A DNA stretch of 64,000 nt from Pseudomonadota bacterium (GCA_021845505.1 JAJZVU010000010.1:36650-100649); one strand, 5' to 3'. Shown: positions 46,963-56,097, counted from the stretch's first letter. Program-made: numbers and translations. The notes: generated by a model from the sequence alone, not told the origin.

Positions 46963-48372
46963 ATGATTCGGGTTTTCGACCACTACGTGCCGACACGCAC
47001 CGTGATGGAACTCGGCGCGGATTTCTCGTTGCTGACCCTGGCCGGCATGGCCTCGGGCGCCACGCTGCTGCTGCTGTCCGGGACCTCGGCCAGCCTGGCC
47101 GATGCCTTGCCGGTGATCCGCACGCCGGCGCTGGCCTACTCGTGCACGATGCTGCTGCTGTTCGTCGCCTTCGGGGTGTACCAGCGCGAGCGAGGCGGCT
47201 CGCTGCGTCTGTTGCTGCTCAGCGCGCTGATGGCGACTTTCGTCAGCGTCGGGCCGCTGTTCTTCGTGCTGCTGCACCTGGCCATCGTAGGCGTGCACCC
47301 GCTGCGCTTCCTGGCGCTGGCCTACGTGCTGCAGTTCGCCGGCCTGGTGCTCATCCGCCAGCCGCTGCTCGGGGCCCACACGCGGCGCCTGTGGAGCAGC
47401 AAGCTGCTGGTCGTCGGCTGCGGACCCGACGCCCAGGCCGTGGCCAGCGACATCCAGCAACGCGGCCACGGCGCCTACCAGCTGGTCGGCTTCTACCCTT
47501 CGGCGCGCGACGAGACCGCGGCACCGCAGCTGCCGGCGCCGCTGTTCTGCAACGCCGATGATCTGGCCACGCTGGCCGACGCGCAGGGCATCGACGAAAT
47601 CGTCGTCGCGGTGCGCGACCAGCGCGGCGGCGTGCTGCCGCTGCGCCAGTTGCTGGAGTGCCGCACGCGTGGCGTGCGGGTGCATTCGATGGCGGCCTTC
47701 AGCGAGCGCCTCAACGGCGAGGTCCCGCTGGACAGCCTCAAGGCCAGCTGGCTGATCTACGGCAACGGCTTCGCGCAGGGATGGCTGCGCACCACGGTCA
47801 AGCGGCTGTTCGACATCAGCGCGTCGCTGGTGCTGCTCGCGCTGTCGTGGTGGCTCATGCTGCTGGCGGCGCTGGCCATTTTCATCGAGGACGGCGGGCC
47901 GGTGCTGTTCAGGCAGCAGCGGGTCGGCCGCTCCGGCCGGCTGTTCAGCGTGCTCAAGTTCCGCAGCATGCGCACCGACGCCGAGAAGGACGGCGTCGCG
48001 CGGTGGGCGCAGGCCAACGACAGCCGGGTCACGCGAGTGGGCCGGTTCATCCGCAAGACCCGCATCGACGAACTGCCCCAGCTGCTCAACGTGCTGCGCG
48101 GGGAGATGAGCCTGGTCGGCCCGCGCCCCGAGCGCCCGGGCTTTGTCGAGCAGCTCACCGAGCAGATTCCCTTCTACGCCATCCGCCACAGCGTCAAGCC
48201 CGGCCTGACCGGCTGGGCGCAGGTACGCTTCAGCTATGGCGCGTCGCTGGCCGACGCCCGGCGCAAACTGCAGTTCGACCTGTACTACGTGAAGAACCAC
48301 TCGCTGGTGCTGGACCTGCAGATCATCCTGGAGACGGTTCGCGTGGTGCTGCTCGGCGAAGGCGCGCGCTGA
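46963..48372 (+). CDS. XrtA-type polyprenyl-phosphate sugar transferase (initiating glycosyltransferase)
   Basis: A 469-residue membrane protein of the TIGR03013 type. Four N-terminal transmembrane helices are followed by a CoA-binding-like domain ([21 protein letters not shown]) and a bacterial sugar transferase domain: [61 protein letters not shown] and [10 protein letters not shown]. It transfers the first sugar-1-phosphate to undecaprenyl phosphate, starting each repeat unit. ATG 46963 places [21 protein letters not shown], the characteristic start, at the N-terminus. It is divergent from the export operon. Confidence 0.93.
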   Translation: MIRVFDHYVPTRTVMELGADFSLLTLAGMASGATLLLLSGTSASLADALPVIRTPALAYSCTMLLLFVAFGVYQRERGGSLRLLLLSALMATFVSVGPLFFVLLHLAIVGVHPLRFLALAYVLQFAGLVLIRQPLLGAHTRRLWSSKLLVVGCGPDAQAVASDIQQRGHGAYQLVGFYPSARDETAAPQLPAPLFCNADDLATLADAQGIDEIVVAVRDQRGGVLPLRQLLECRTRGVRVHSMAAFSERLNGEVPLDSLKASWLIYGNGFAQGWLRTTVKRLFDISASLVLLALSWWLMLLAALAIFIEDGGPVLFRQQRVGRSGRLFSVLKFRSMRTDAEKDGVARWAQANDSRVTRVGRFIRKTRIDELPQLLNVLRGEMSLVGPRPERPGFVEQLTEQIPFYAIRHSVKPGLTGWAQVRFSYGASLADARRKLQFDLYYVKNHSLVLDLQIILETVRVVLLGEGAR

Positions 48373-48432
48373 CGCCGTGGCCAGGCCGGGCGCGCCGCGC
48401 GCCCGATCCGCTCTCAACCTCGAAGGAACCCT

Positions 48433-49713
48433 ATGAGTGTCGTTGCAGTCGTCGGGCTCGGCTATGTCGGCCTGCCGCTGGCGGTGGAATTCGGCAAGCG
48501 TTATCGCACCATCGGCTTCGACCTGTCGCAAGCCAAGATCGATGCCTATACCCAGGGCCGCGACCCCACCGGGGAAGTCCCCGGCAGCGAGCTGCAGGCG
48601 GCGCGGCTGCTCGAGCCGACCACCGACGCCAGCCTGTTGCGCGAGGCCGACTTCCTCATCGTCGCGGTGCCCACTCCGGTGGACATCGCCCACAACCCCG
48701 ACTTCGCTCCGCTGGCCTCGGCCAGCGAGATCGTCGGGCGCCACCTCAAGCCGGGCAGCACCGTGGTGTTCGAATCGACGGTCTACCCGGGAGCCACCGA
48801 GGAGATCTGCGTTCCGCTGATCGAGCGCCACTCGGGGATGCGCTGGAAGCAGGACTTCCACGTCGGCTATTCGCCCGAGCGGATCAACCCCGGCGACCGC
48901 GAGCACACCCTGACCCGCATCGTCAAGGTGGTCTCGGGCGACACCCCGCAGACCCTGGAACGCGTCGCGGCCATGTACGGCAGCGTGATCACGGCCGGGG
49001 TGCACAGGGCGACGTCGATCAAGGTGGCCGAGGCGGCCAAGGTGATCGAGAACACCCAGCGCGACCTGAACATCGCGTTGATGAACGAACTGTCGCTGAT
49101 TTTCCATCGCATCGGGATCGACACCGGGGAGGTGCTGGCCGCGGCCGGAACCAAGTGGAACTTCCTGCCCTTCCGCCCCGGACTGGTCGGCGGCCACTGC
49201 ATCGGCGTGGACCCCTACTACCTGACCCACAAGGCCGAATCGCTGGGCTACCACCCGCAGGTGATCCTCGCCGGGCGCCGCATCAACGACGGCATGGGCA
49301 AGTACATCGCCGAGCAGACGGTCAAGCAGATGAGCCGCGCCGGCTTCCCGATCCGCGGCGCCAAGGTGACCGTGCTGGGCCTGACCTTCAAGGAGGACTG
49401 CCCCGATCTGCGCAACTCCAAGGTGATCGACGTGATCCAGGAGCTGCGCACCTACGGCGTCGAGGTCCACGTGCACGACCCGATCGCCACGGCAGGCGAG
49501 GCGCGCCACGAATACGGCGTCGAACTGGTGGATTGGGACTCGCTGCCGCGTGCCGCGGCGATCGTCGCAGCGGTGGCGCACCAGGACTACCGCAAGCGTC
49601 CGGTGGACGACTTCCTCGGCCGCCTGGAGCCGCGCGGCGTGGTCATGGACGTCAAGTCGGCGCTCGACACCGAGGCGCTGCGCGCCCACGGCGTGCACAC
49701 CTGGCGCCTGTGA
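48433..49713 (+). CDS. UDP-N-acetylhexosamine dehydrogenase (TviB/WbpO-like)
   Basis: A 426-residue cytoplasmic nucleotide-sugar dehydrogenase. The NAD-binding motif [18 protein letters not shown] is at residues 8-25, and the catalytic Cys is in [17 protein letters not shown]. The length and [24 protein letters not shown] fit the TviB/WbpO group, which oxidises UDP-GlcNAc or UDP-GalNAc to the uronic acid. The next gene is the matching C4 epimerase, so the product should be UDP-GalNAcA. AGGAACC precedes ATG 48433. Confidence 0.9.
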   Translation: MSVVAVVGLGYVGLPLAVEFGKRYRTIGFDLSQAKIDAYTQGRDPTGEVPGSELQAARLLEPTTDASLLREADFLIVAVPTPVDIAHNPDFAPLASASEIVGRHLKPGSTVVFESTVYPGATEEICVPLIERHSGMRWKQDFHVGYSPERINPGDREHTLTRIVKVVSGDTPQTLERVAAMYGSVITAGVHRATSIKVAEAAKVIENTQRDLNIALMNELSLIFHRIGIDTGEVLAAAGTKWNFLPFRPGLVGGHCIGVDPYYLTHKAESLGYHPQVILAGRRINDGMGKYIAEQTVKQMSRAGFPIRGAKVTVLGLTFKEDCPDLRNSKVIDVIQELRTYGVEVHVHDPIATAGEARHEYGVELVDWDSLPRAAAIVAAVAHQDYRKRPVDDFLGRLEPRGVVMDVKSALDTEALRAHGVHTWRL

Positions 49714-49715
49714 CC

Positions 49716-50780
49716 ATGGACTCGATGCACGAATTCGGCCTGCCCGAGCTGGCGGCGGGCTTCGAGCTGCAGCGCGAGCTGCGCAGTCCCCGGCGCTGGC
49801 TGGTCACCGGCAGCGCCGGCTTCATCGGCTCGCACCTGCTGCAGGCGCTGCTGCAGGCCGGACACGAGGTCGTGAGCCTGGACAACTTCGCCACCGGGCA
49901 CCGCAGCAACCTCGACGAGGTGCGCGCCGCGGTGGGAGAACAGGCCTGGTCGAGGCATCGCTTCATCGAAGGCGACATCGTCGACGCGGCCACCTGTGCC
50001 GCCGCCTGCGTCGGCGTCGACATCGTGCTCCACCAGGCGGCGCTGGGGTCGGTGCCGCGCTCGCTGGAGGACCCGCTGCGCACCCACGCGGTCAATGCCA
50101 CCGGCTTCCTCAACATGCTGGTGGGGGCGCGCGATGCCGGCTGCGCCCGCTTCGTGTTCGCGGCTTCGAGTTCGACCTACGGCGACCATCCGGGACTGCC
50201 CAAGGTCGAGGAGCGCATCGGCAACCCGCTGTCGCCCTACGCGGTGACCAAGTACCTCGACGAACTCTACGCCGGGGTGTTCACCCGCAGCTACGCGATG
50301 CAGACCGTGGGGCTGCGCTACTTCAATGTGTTCGGCCAGCGCCAGGACCCGCGCGGCGCCTATGCCGCGGTGATTCCCAACTGGGCGCATCGCATCGTCA
50401 GCGGCCAGGCCTGCGTGATCAACGGCGACGGCCAGACCACCCGCGACTTCTGCTACGTGGCCAATGTCGTGCAGGCCAACCTGCGCGCCGCGCTGGTTCC
50501 GGCGAGCGGCCCGCGGCACGAGATTTTCAACATCGCCTACGGAGAGCAGACCACGCTGAACCAGCTGCACGAGCTGCTGCAGCACGACCTGCGCGAACTG
50601 CTGCCCGATCTCGTGCTGCACCCTGCCGTCTACCGCGACTTCCGCCGCGGCGACGTGCGGCATTCGCTGGCCGACATCGACAAGGCGCGACGCCTGCTGG
50701 GCTACCAGCCCACGCACAGCGTGCGCCAGGGCCTGCGCGAGGCGATGGGCTGGTACCTCGGCAGCACCGCCAGCGTCTGA
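49716..50780 (+). CDS. NAD-dependent UDP-GlcNAc/GlcNAcA C4-epimerase (TviC/WbpP-like)
   Basis: A 354-residue short-chain dehydrogenase/epimerase. It has [19 protein letters not shown] with [16 protein letters not shown], the active-site Ser in [15 protein letters not shown] and the YxxxK pair in [35 protein letters not shown] is typical of WbpP/TviC enzymes acting on N-acetylated UDP-hexosamines or their uronic acids. ATG 49716 is two bases after the dehydrogenase stop; a GTG overlapping that stop is an alternative. The pair supplies UDP-GalNAc and UDP-GalNAcA. Confidence 0.9.
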   Translation: MDSMHEFGLPELAAGFELQRELRSPRRWLVTGSAGFIGSHLLQALLQAGHEVVSLDNFATGHRSNLDEVRAAVGEQAWSRHRFIEGDIVDAATCAAACVGVDIVLHQAALGSVPRSLEDPLRTHAVNATGFLNMLVGARDAGCARFVFAASSSTYGDHPGLPKVEERIGNPLSPYAVTKYLDELYAGVFTRSYAMQTVGLRYFNVFGQRQDPRGAYAAVIPNWAHRIVSGQACVINGDGQTTRDFCYVANVVQANLRAALVPASGPRHEIFNIAYGEQTTLNQLHELLQHDLRELLPDLVLHPAVYRDFRRGDVRHSLADIDKARRLLGYQPTHSVRQGLREAMGWYLGSTASV

Positions 50781-50800
50781 GCGCCGTGCAGCGCGCGACC

Positions 50801-52288
50801 TCAGGCCCGATGCCAGTCCGCAAGCTCGATCGCGTAGGTGTCCACCGCTGCCCGCCCGTCGAGCACCGGATGCGCGGGGTCCGCGCATCCCCAGTCGCTT
50901 TGCACCAGCAGGCGCGTTCCGCTGGGGCTGATGGTCACGTTGGGCTGGGCCCAGTAGTTGCTGTGCGGCGCATCGCCCCATGCGCCGGTACTGCGGTGGT
51001 GGGCCACCCGCAGCACCCGGCCGGTGCCCAGGTCGGTCACGAAGACCTCCTGGTCCAGCAGGGTCCAGGGATGCTCGACCGCATGCCGGTTGCCGGTTCC
51101 GAAGGGCGAGCCGATCGTCGCCCCGGCGACCCGTTGCGGCGCGCGATACGCCACGGCGCTGGTGAAGGAGCCGGTGCGCGGGTAGCCGTAGCCGTTGGAC
51201 TTGCCGATCAGCGTGCTGACCTCGCCGGTGTCCAGGTTGGCCGCGATCAGGTTGCCGTCGATCGCGCCGTCGAACTGGACTCCGACCAGCAGGTCCTGGC
51301 CCTGGGCGTTGGTCGCGGTATCCACGTGCTCGTGGGCGCTGAAGGCGATCTTGCGCATCACCCGGCCGTCGAGGTCCAGCACCCAGGTCCTGTCGAATCG
51401 CGCCTCGTGGCTGCGCGCGTCGTTCCAGAACCAGCCTCGGCCGCTCAGCCTGGGGCCGGGGACGCGGGTGCGCGGTTGCGCGCTCGGCACGTCGTGGTAG
51501 TGGACGATGCGCCCGTTGTGCAGGTCGAAGCCGAACACGTTCAAGGCCAGGTAGCCGTGGATCTTCGGCACCCCGCCGGCGCCGAGCCCCCAGATGCGGT
51601 TGCCGGCTCCATTGGCGAAGGGGTAGCCGGCGCGCACCGGTCCCTTTTCGGACCAGCCCATGCGCCGCAGGTCGGGGACGAAGTCATGCACGACCCGCGA
51701 CGTGCCCCGGCGTACGTCGAAGGCGGTCATCTCGCAATGCGAGACCGCGCCGCGCGAATAGTTGCTGATGTAGAGCAACTCGGAGGGGTTGTCGCGAGAC
51801 CACCAGAACTGCTCGATGTCCGACGGATTGATATGGATGAACCGCAGGAAGCGGTAGTCCTGGCCGTCGAACAGTGCCCAGCCGCGCTTTCCGCCGTGGC
51901 TCTCGCGGGTGACATACAGCACCAGCAGCGACTCGTCGCAGTTCCACGCCTGGGTCGTCGGGTAGGCGGGCATCGCGACCCGCGCGTGGAAGTCGGCGAC
52001 GCAGTCGGTGATGCGGACCATCCGGGTGCCGAAGTCCGGGTCGCGCACAGGCTTGAGCTTGGGTGGCTTGGCCATCGGCGAGTAGCGTGCCGGCGTGGTG
52101 CCGGCGATGCCCGCGCTACCCACGCTGCCGACCACCTGCGATCCGGCAGCCTGCGCGTCGTCATGTCGCAGCCATTCGAGCCCTCCGACACCCAGCACGC
52201 CCAGGCCGCAGGCGGCGCCCACCGCGCGACCGATGGCGCGCCGCCGCGGATCCGGCGGCGCGTATTCCTGCGACTTCGATTTCGGCAT
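50801..52288 (-). CDS. Secreted beta-propeller-like protein of unknown function
   Basis: A 495-residue protein with a twin-arginine-like N-terminus (PDPRRRAIGRAVGAACGLGVLGVGGLE at residues 12-38). The remainder shows repeated strand-turn-strand blades: DPDFGTRMVRITD, NCDESLLVLYV, QFWWSRDNPSELLYI, and near the end NVTISPSGTRLLVQSDWG. This is like oligogalacturonate-lyase-type or WD40-like secreted propellers, but I do not recognise a specific family or catalytic residues. It lies convergent with the epimerase, inside the polysaccharide locus, which would suit a periplasmic polymer-binding or lyase role. ATG 52288 is chosen because it places the signal directly at the N-terminus. Confidence 0.6.
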   Translation of the reverse strand: MPKSKSQEYAPPDPRRRAIGRAVGAACGLGVLGVGGLEWLRHDDAQAAGSQVVGSVGSAGIAGTTPARYSPMAKPPKLKPVRDPDFGTRMVRITDCVADFHARVAMPAYPTTQAWNCDESLLVLYVTRESHGGKRGWALFDGQDYRFLRFIHINPSDIEQFWWSRDNPSELLYISNYSRGAVSHCEMTAFDVRRGTSRVVHDFVPDLRRMGWSEKGPVRAGYPFANGAGNRIWGLGAGGVPKIHGYLALNVFGFDLHNGRIVHYHDVPSAQPRTRVPGPRLSGRGWFWNDARSHEARFDRTWVLDLDGRVMRKIAFSAHEHVDTATNAQGQDLLVGVQFDGAIDGNLIAANLDTGEVSTLIGKSNGYGYPRTGSFTSAVAYRAPQRVAGATIGSPFGTGNRHAVEHPWTLLDQEVFVTDLGTGRVLRVAHHRSTGAWGDAPHSNYWAQPNVTISPSGTRLLVQSDWGCADPAHPVLDGRAAVDTYAIELADWHRA

Positions 52289-52613
52289 CACCGCCCTCCG
52301 TGCACGCGATGGTGCGCGCACGCGATCAAGGACCCATCCGAGCCCGCGACCGGGCAAGGTGGCAGCATGGAATGTCTGCCGGCAGATCCGCGCTCCGCAC
52401 CAGGGGCGCGCGGACTGCGCATGCAGTGGCTCGCTGTTTCGATGATAGCCGGCGCGATCACGCCGCGCCATGGCTTGGCGCCTCGACGGGCCGAGGCCGA
52501 GCGGGCGTCATGGGTCGGGTCGAGCGCCCCCATCCATCCCGGATCGCCCGGGGTGCGGCGATGCGCGCGATGCGCGGCCGCGACTTCGCGATCCCTTGCC
52601 CTGCGCCAGCAGC
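52289..52613. promoter_or_regulatory. 325-base divergent region with a 12-bp palindrome
   Basis: Between the propeller gene and the second ATP-grasp gene. TCTGCCGGCAGA (52375-52386) is a perfect palindrome and could be an operator. The rest is GC-rich with no clear promoter boxes and no coding frame I can support. Confidence 0.4.
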
Positions 52614-53897
52614 ATGACCGCCGCGATGCATGAACCCGCAGACGCGGCGGCCGCCGCCGCGCCGACCTCGGCGCCCGCGGTGCTGGTGCTCGATTCCGAC
52701 AGCCGCGCCGGCCTGGCCTGCGTGCAGTCGCTGGGCGCGGGCGGCGCGCGGGTGCATGCCGGAGCGCGCCGGGAGGACGCCGTGGTGCGGCATTCGCGCT
52801 GGTGCGAGCACTTCCTGGTGCAACCGGCGCATGAACCGATCGACCCGGCGCTGCGGTGGTTGCGCGGCCTCGATGCCGCCCATGGCTACTCGCTGATCGT
52901 TCCCAGTACCGAGGGCTCGCTGCGCTGGCTGCGCGCGCTGCCGGACGACGACCCGCTGCGACGCAAGGCGCAACTCCCCGGCGACCGCGCGATCGACGCC
53001 GCGCTGGACAAGGCCGTCACCGCACGCATGGCCCAGGACCTGGGGATCGCCGTGCCGCGCTCGCAGTTGCTCGAGCGCAGCGGAGTCGGCGCGATGCCGC
53101 TGCCGCCGCTGGGTTTCCCGGCGGTGCTCAAGCCCGTGCACAGCAAGGTGGTGATCGACGGCCAGTTGCGCTCGCTGTCGGTCGAGATGGTGCACGACGC
53201 CGCGCGACGGGACGCCGTGCTCGGCCAGTGGCTGCCCCATGTCGAGGTGCTCGAACAGCTCTGGGTCACCGGGCATGGTGTCGGCGTCGAGCTGATGTTC
53301 GACCGCGGGCGGCTGCTGTGGAGCTTCATGCACGAGCGCCTGCACGAACTGCCGTTGACCGGTGGCGCGAGCTCGCTGCGCCGCGCGATCGCCCCGCGCG
53401 CCGACCTGGTCGACGCGTCGGCGAGGCTGCTGCACAGGCTCGACTGGCACGGCGTGGCGATGGTGGAGTGGCGTTGCACCCACGAGGGCGTCGCGCACCT
53501 GATGGAAATCAATCCCCGTCTGTGGGGTTCGCTGCCGTTGACCGTCGCCGCCGGCATCGACGTACCCCGGCACCTGCTGGCGCTGGCGCTGGCGCAGCAG
53601 CCGCCCGCGCACGCCGGCTATCGCGTCGGCACCACGGCGCGCGTGCCGGTCGACGACCTGCAGTGGACCCTGGAGAACTGGCGCGCCGACAAGTCCGACC
53701 CCTTGCTGCTGACCCAGCCCAATGCCAAGGTGCTCGCCGGATGGCTGGCGCCACTGCTCGGCCGCGAACACTGGGATGGCTGGAGGCTCGACGACCTGCC
53801 GGTGCTGGCGCGCGAACTCGGCGGCTTCGCTGCCTTCGTTCCGCGCCTGCTGTTGCGTCGCCTCGCGCGGCGGCTGCGCCGCCCGCGCCCGGGCTGA
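52614..53897 (+). CDS. ATP-grasp domain protein in the polysaccharide locus
   Basis: A 427-residue protein. After a flexible Ala-rich start, AVLVLDSDSRAGLACVQSLGAGGARVHAG forms the pre-ATP-grasp strand. LDKAVTARMAQDLGIAVPRSQ begins the ATP-grasp core, LGFPAVLKPVHSKVV contains the ATP-binding Lys, and HLMEINPRLWGSLPLTVAAG is the Mg-binding end. The C-terminus is basic. It probably ligates a carboxylate to an amine or acts in a related activation. It is not closely similar to the ATP-grasp protein at 27984 apart from the fold. ATG 52614 is used; ATG 52626 is also possible. Confidence 0.75.
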   Translation: MTAAMHEPADAAAAAAPTSAPAVLVLDSDSRAGLACVQSLGAGGARVHAGARREDAVVRHSRWCEHFLVQPAHEPIDPALRWLRGLDAAHGYSLIVPSTEGSLRWLRALPDDDPLRRKAQLPGDRAIDAALDKAVTARMAQDLGIAVPRSQLLERSGVGAMPLPPLGFPAVLKPVHSKVVIDGQLRSLSVEMVHDAARRDAVLGQWLPHVEVLEQLWVTGHGVGVELMFDRGRLLWSFMHERLHELPLTGGASSLRRAIAPRADLVDASARLLHRLDWHGVAMVEWRCTHEGVAHLMEINPRLWGSLPLTVAAGIDVPRHLLALALAQQPPAHAGYRVGTTARVPVDDLQWTLENWRADKSDPLLLTQPNAKVLAGWLAPLLGREHWDGWRLDDLPVLARELGGFAAFVPRLLLRRLARRLRRPRPG

Positions 53898-53927
53898 GCC
53901 GGGCGGCCGGCGCTCCTGGCCTTGCCA

Positions 53928-54003
53928 GCAGGCCGCCTCGCCGCGGTCGCGACGGCGCGACCGCGCGGCGAACCGCGAGGCGTCGATCTATTCGGGCAGG
54001 CGC
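53928..54003 (-). pseudogene. Decayed copy of the 3' end of the downstream radical-SAM gene
   Basis: Bases 53928-53961 match 54898-54931 at 29 of 34 positions by my alignment, and the similarity continues with small gaps to about 54003 (versus 54961). On the minus strand the frame reads ARLPE-stop-IDASRFAARSR, beside RLPELDATQFVAPSR in the intact protein. The stop and indels mean it cannot be functional. The two copies are in the same orientation about 0.97 kb apart and flank the AtzH-like gene. In total 173 bases (53898-54070) hold nothing else recognisable. Confidence 0.55.
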
Positions 54004-54070
54004 GCGCACGGCGCGGCGCCACGCGATGGCTGGTGCGTCACCGCCGGCCCGGCGACGCAAGGCTGCCTGG

Positions 54071-54484
54071 TCAGGGCTGCATCCAGCTCACGTGGGCCGC
54101 GACGATGCGCCAGCCCTCGGCGAAACGGACCCAGGTCTGGCTCTGGCGCCCCACCCGGGAGTCGCCTTCGCGCGCGAATTCGATGTTGGCCACCGCGAAG
54201 TCGCGACCGAAGCTGCACAGGCTGCGGCGGCGGATGGTGCGCGCAAGCCCTTGCGGCTTGCGGCCCGCGCGGAACGCCGCGATCTCGGCGTGGCCGTACA
54301 GGTTTTCGCCGGTGCCGTAGCGCAGCGTGCATTCGTGGCGCCAGAACAGCCGGTCCAGCGTGCGCACGTCGTTGTCGACCAACGCCCGCTCGTACTCCGC
54401 GAACACCTCTTCCACTTCAGCCAGCACCTCGGGCAGGTTCGGCTCCAGCGCCGTCTCTCGCCCGCTCGGCTCGATGGGATTCAT
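54071..54484 (-). CDS. AtzH/HpxZ-like protein (DUF3225, NTF2-like fold)
   Basis: A 137-residue protein with an NTF2-like fold. Matches to the AtzH/HpxZ family are VEEVFAEYERALVDNDVRTLDRLFW, RYGTGENLYGHAEIAAFRAGR and SFGRDFAVANIEFAREG. Relatives occur beside amidases for cyanurate or oxalurate breakdown, but no amidase gene is present here. The ATG at 54484 overlaps the stop of a 48-codon ORF (ATGA), so translation is probably coupled. Its partner amidase may lie elsewhere or be lost. Confidence 0.8.
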   Translation of the reverse strand: MNPIEPSGRETALEPNLPEVLAEVEEVFAEYERALVDNDVRTLDRLFWRHECTLRYGTGENLYGHAEIAAFRAGRKPQGLARTIRRRSLCSFGRDFAVANIEFAREGDSRVGRQSQTWVRFAEGWRIVAAHVSWMQP

Positions 54485-54627
54485 GACACCTCCTCCGCGC
54501 TGCTCAGCCCGGCGGGCTCGAGCAGGCGCGCGGCGTCCAGCGTCAACCCCGGTCGGCGTGCGCCGAGTTCGACCACTTCGCGCGCTCCGGGTGGCTTCCC
54601 GGATTCGCTCGTGCGGCTTGCTTGCAT
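54481..54627 (-). CDS. 48-residue hypothetical protein coupled to the AtzH-like gene
   Basis: A small ORF starting MQASRTSESGKPPGAREVVE, with a good GCAGGAG site nine bases before its ATG. Its stop overlaps the start of the AtzH-like gene (ATGA). The sequence is polar at the start and ends DAARLLEPAGLSSAEEVS. I recognise no family. It could be a shortened remnant of an AtzG-like subunit or amidase, a leader peptide, or a real small protein. Confidence 0.5.
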   Translation of the reverse strand: MQASRTSESGKPPGAREVVELGARRPGLTLDAARLLEPAGLSSAEEVS

Positions 54628-54892
54628 GCGTTTGTCTCCTGCCGGTTGGCGGCGGCGACTGGAGCCGCCGCGCATGGGTGCGTTCTGCACCGCGGGGCCC
54701 GGTCGCGCGCACGGCCGCGGTGCAAGGCGCCGCGCGAGGCGGTCGTGGCGGTGCCGCGATGCCTTCCATTCGCGATGCGAGGCACAGCATACCGGGCTGC
54801 CCGGCGCGGCCCCGGGGTCTTTGCGCGTGACAATCCTGCCCAGCGGGTGCGGGCCCGCGTGGCGGGCGGCTGGCGGACCTCGGGCACGTCGC

Positions 54893-56059
54893 TCAGAACA
54901 GGCAGCCTTGCCGCAGCCGCGACGGCGCGACGAACTGCGTGGCGTCGAGCTCCGGCAGGCGCTGCGTCATGCCGGCGCTGCGCGCTGCGCGCGCCACGCG
55001 CTGCCCGAGCAGCTGCGCCCACGGTCCCTGGCCGCGCATGCGGGTGGCGAAGTCGGCGCGGTAGTCGCGCGGCGCGTGCCCGTCGCTCCCCCGACGCTGC
55101 GCTTGCGCGATGCCGTGCAGGTCCTGCACCCGTGCGATCACCCGCGCCGCGCGCTCGGGGAAATGGGTCTGCAGCCAATGCCGGAACAGCGGCGCGACTT
55201 CCCACGGCAGGCGCAGCACGGTGTGGAACACGGCCTGCGCGCCGGCCCGCGCCGCGGCCTGCACGATGGCCTCGATCTCCCCGTCGTTGACAAAGGGGAT
55301 CAGCGGGGCGATTCCCACCGCCACCGGAACCCCGGCGTCGCTCAGCCTGCGCACCGCCTGCAGCCGGCGCTGCGGCGAGGCCGCGCGCGGCTCGAGGATG
55401 CGAGCCAGTGCCGGGTCGAGGGTCGTGATGCTCAGCGCGGCATGCGCGCGTCGCGCCGCGGCGGCCTGCGCCAGCAGGTCGAGGTCGCGCTCGATCCCGG
55501 CCGACTTGGTGATCACCGTGTACGGGTGGGCGGTGCGCTCCAGCAGCTGCAGCACGCCGCGGGTGATCCGCAGCCGCCGCTCGACCGGCTGCCAGGCGTC
55601 GGTGACGCTGCCGATGGCCAGCGGCAGCGGTCGGTAGCCGGGTGCGTCGAGCTCGCGCTCGAGGACCTCGACGGCATTGACCTTGGCCACCAGCCGGGTC
55701 TCGAAGTCCAGCCCCGGCGACAGGTCGAGGTAGGCGTGGGTCGGGCGGGCGTAGCAGTAGATGCAGCCGTGCTCGCAGCCGCGATAGGGATTGAGCGCGA
55801 CCGCGAAGGGGATGTCGGGGGAGTCGTTGCGACTGAGCAGGCTGCGCACCCGCTGCTCGCGCACCTCGGTGCGCGGCGCCGCGTCGGCCTGCGTGTCGGC
55901 CTCGGCATCGGCATCGCCCGGCCAGCCGTCGTCGGCCCGCGCACGCGCCTCGGACTCGAAGCGGTGGGCGATCGCCAGCGGCGTGCCGCGGCCCTTGCGC
56001 GCCAGCGCGGGCGCGTCGGGAAGGCCCTGTTCGGTGAGGATGGGAATCGAACGCCGCAT
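54893..56059 (-). CDS. PA0069-family radical SAM protein (SplB-like)
   Basis: A 388-residue radical SAM enzyme. The iron-sulfur motif is CEHGCIYCYARPTH (CX3CX2C) at about residues 96-109, and FAVALNPYRGCEHGC is characteristic. Later segments PYTVITKSAGIERDLDLL and ALSITTLDPALARILEPRA are shared with spore photoproduct lyase-like COG1533 proteins. The substrate is unknown; relatives are suspected DNA-damage responders. A LexA-like box lies 19 bases before the ATG at 56059. The Arg-rich N-terminus (MRRSIPILTEQGLPDA) precedes a charged low-complexity linker. Confidence 0.85.
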   Translation of the reverse strand: MRRSIPILTEQGLPDAPALARKGRGTPLAIAHRFESEARARADDGWPGDADAEADTQADAAPRTEVREQRVRSLLSRNDSPDIPFAVALNPYRGCEHGCIYCYARPTHAYLDLSPGLDFETRLVAKVNAVEVLERELDAPGYRPLPLAIGSVTDAWQPVERRLRITRGVLQLLERTAHPYTVITKSAGIERDLDLLAQAAAARRAHAALSITTLDPALARILEPRAASPQRRLQAVRRLSDAGVPVAVGIAPLIPFVNDGEIEAIVQAAARAGAQAVFHTVLRLPWEVAPLFRHWLQTHFPERAARVIARVQDLHGIAQAQRRGSDGHAPRDYRADFATRMRGQGPWAQLLGQRVARAARSAGMTQRLPELDATQFVAPSRLRQGCLF

Positions 56060-56077
56060 CGCCCGCGCAGCCCTGGA

Positions 56078-56097
56078 TACTGGATGAATACACAGTC
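56078..56097 (-). promoter_or_regulatory. LexA-like (SOS) box upstream of the radical SAM gene
   Basis: TACTGGATGAATACACAGTC matches 15 of 20 positions of the E. coli-type consensus TACTGTATATATATACAGTA. On the gene's strand the core reads CTGT-GTATTCAT-CCAG, one mismatch from the CTGT-N8-ACAG rule. It ends 18 bases before the start codon and is inside the only AT-rich stretch of this 47-base gap. As I recall, PA0069 of Pseudomonas aeruginosa belongs to the LexA regulon. Confidence 0.65.

Noticed and set aside
56036..56056. A T-arm-like string (CGTTCGATTCCC on the minus strand) suggesting a tRNA
   Set aside because: It lies inside the first codons of the radical SAM gene, and no acceptor or anticodon arm can be built around it.
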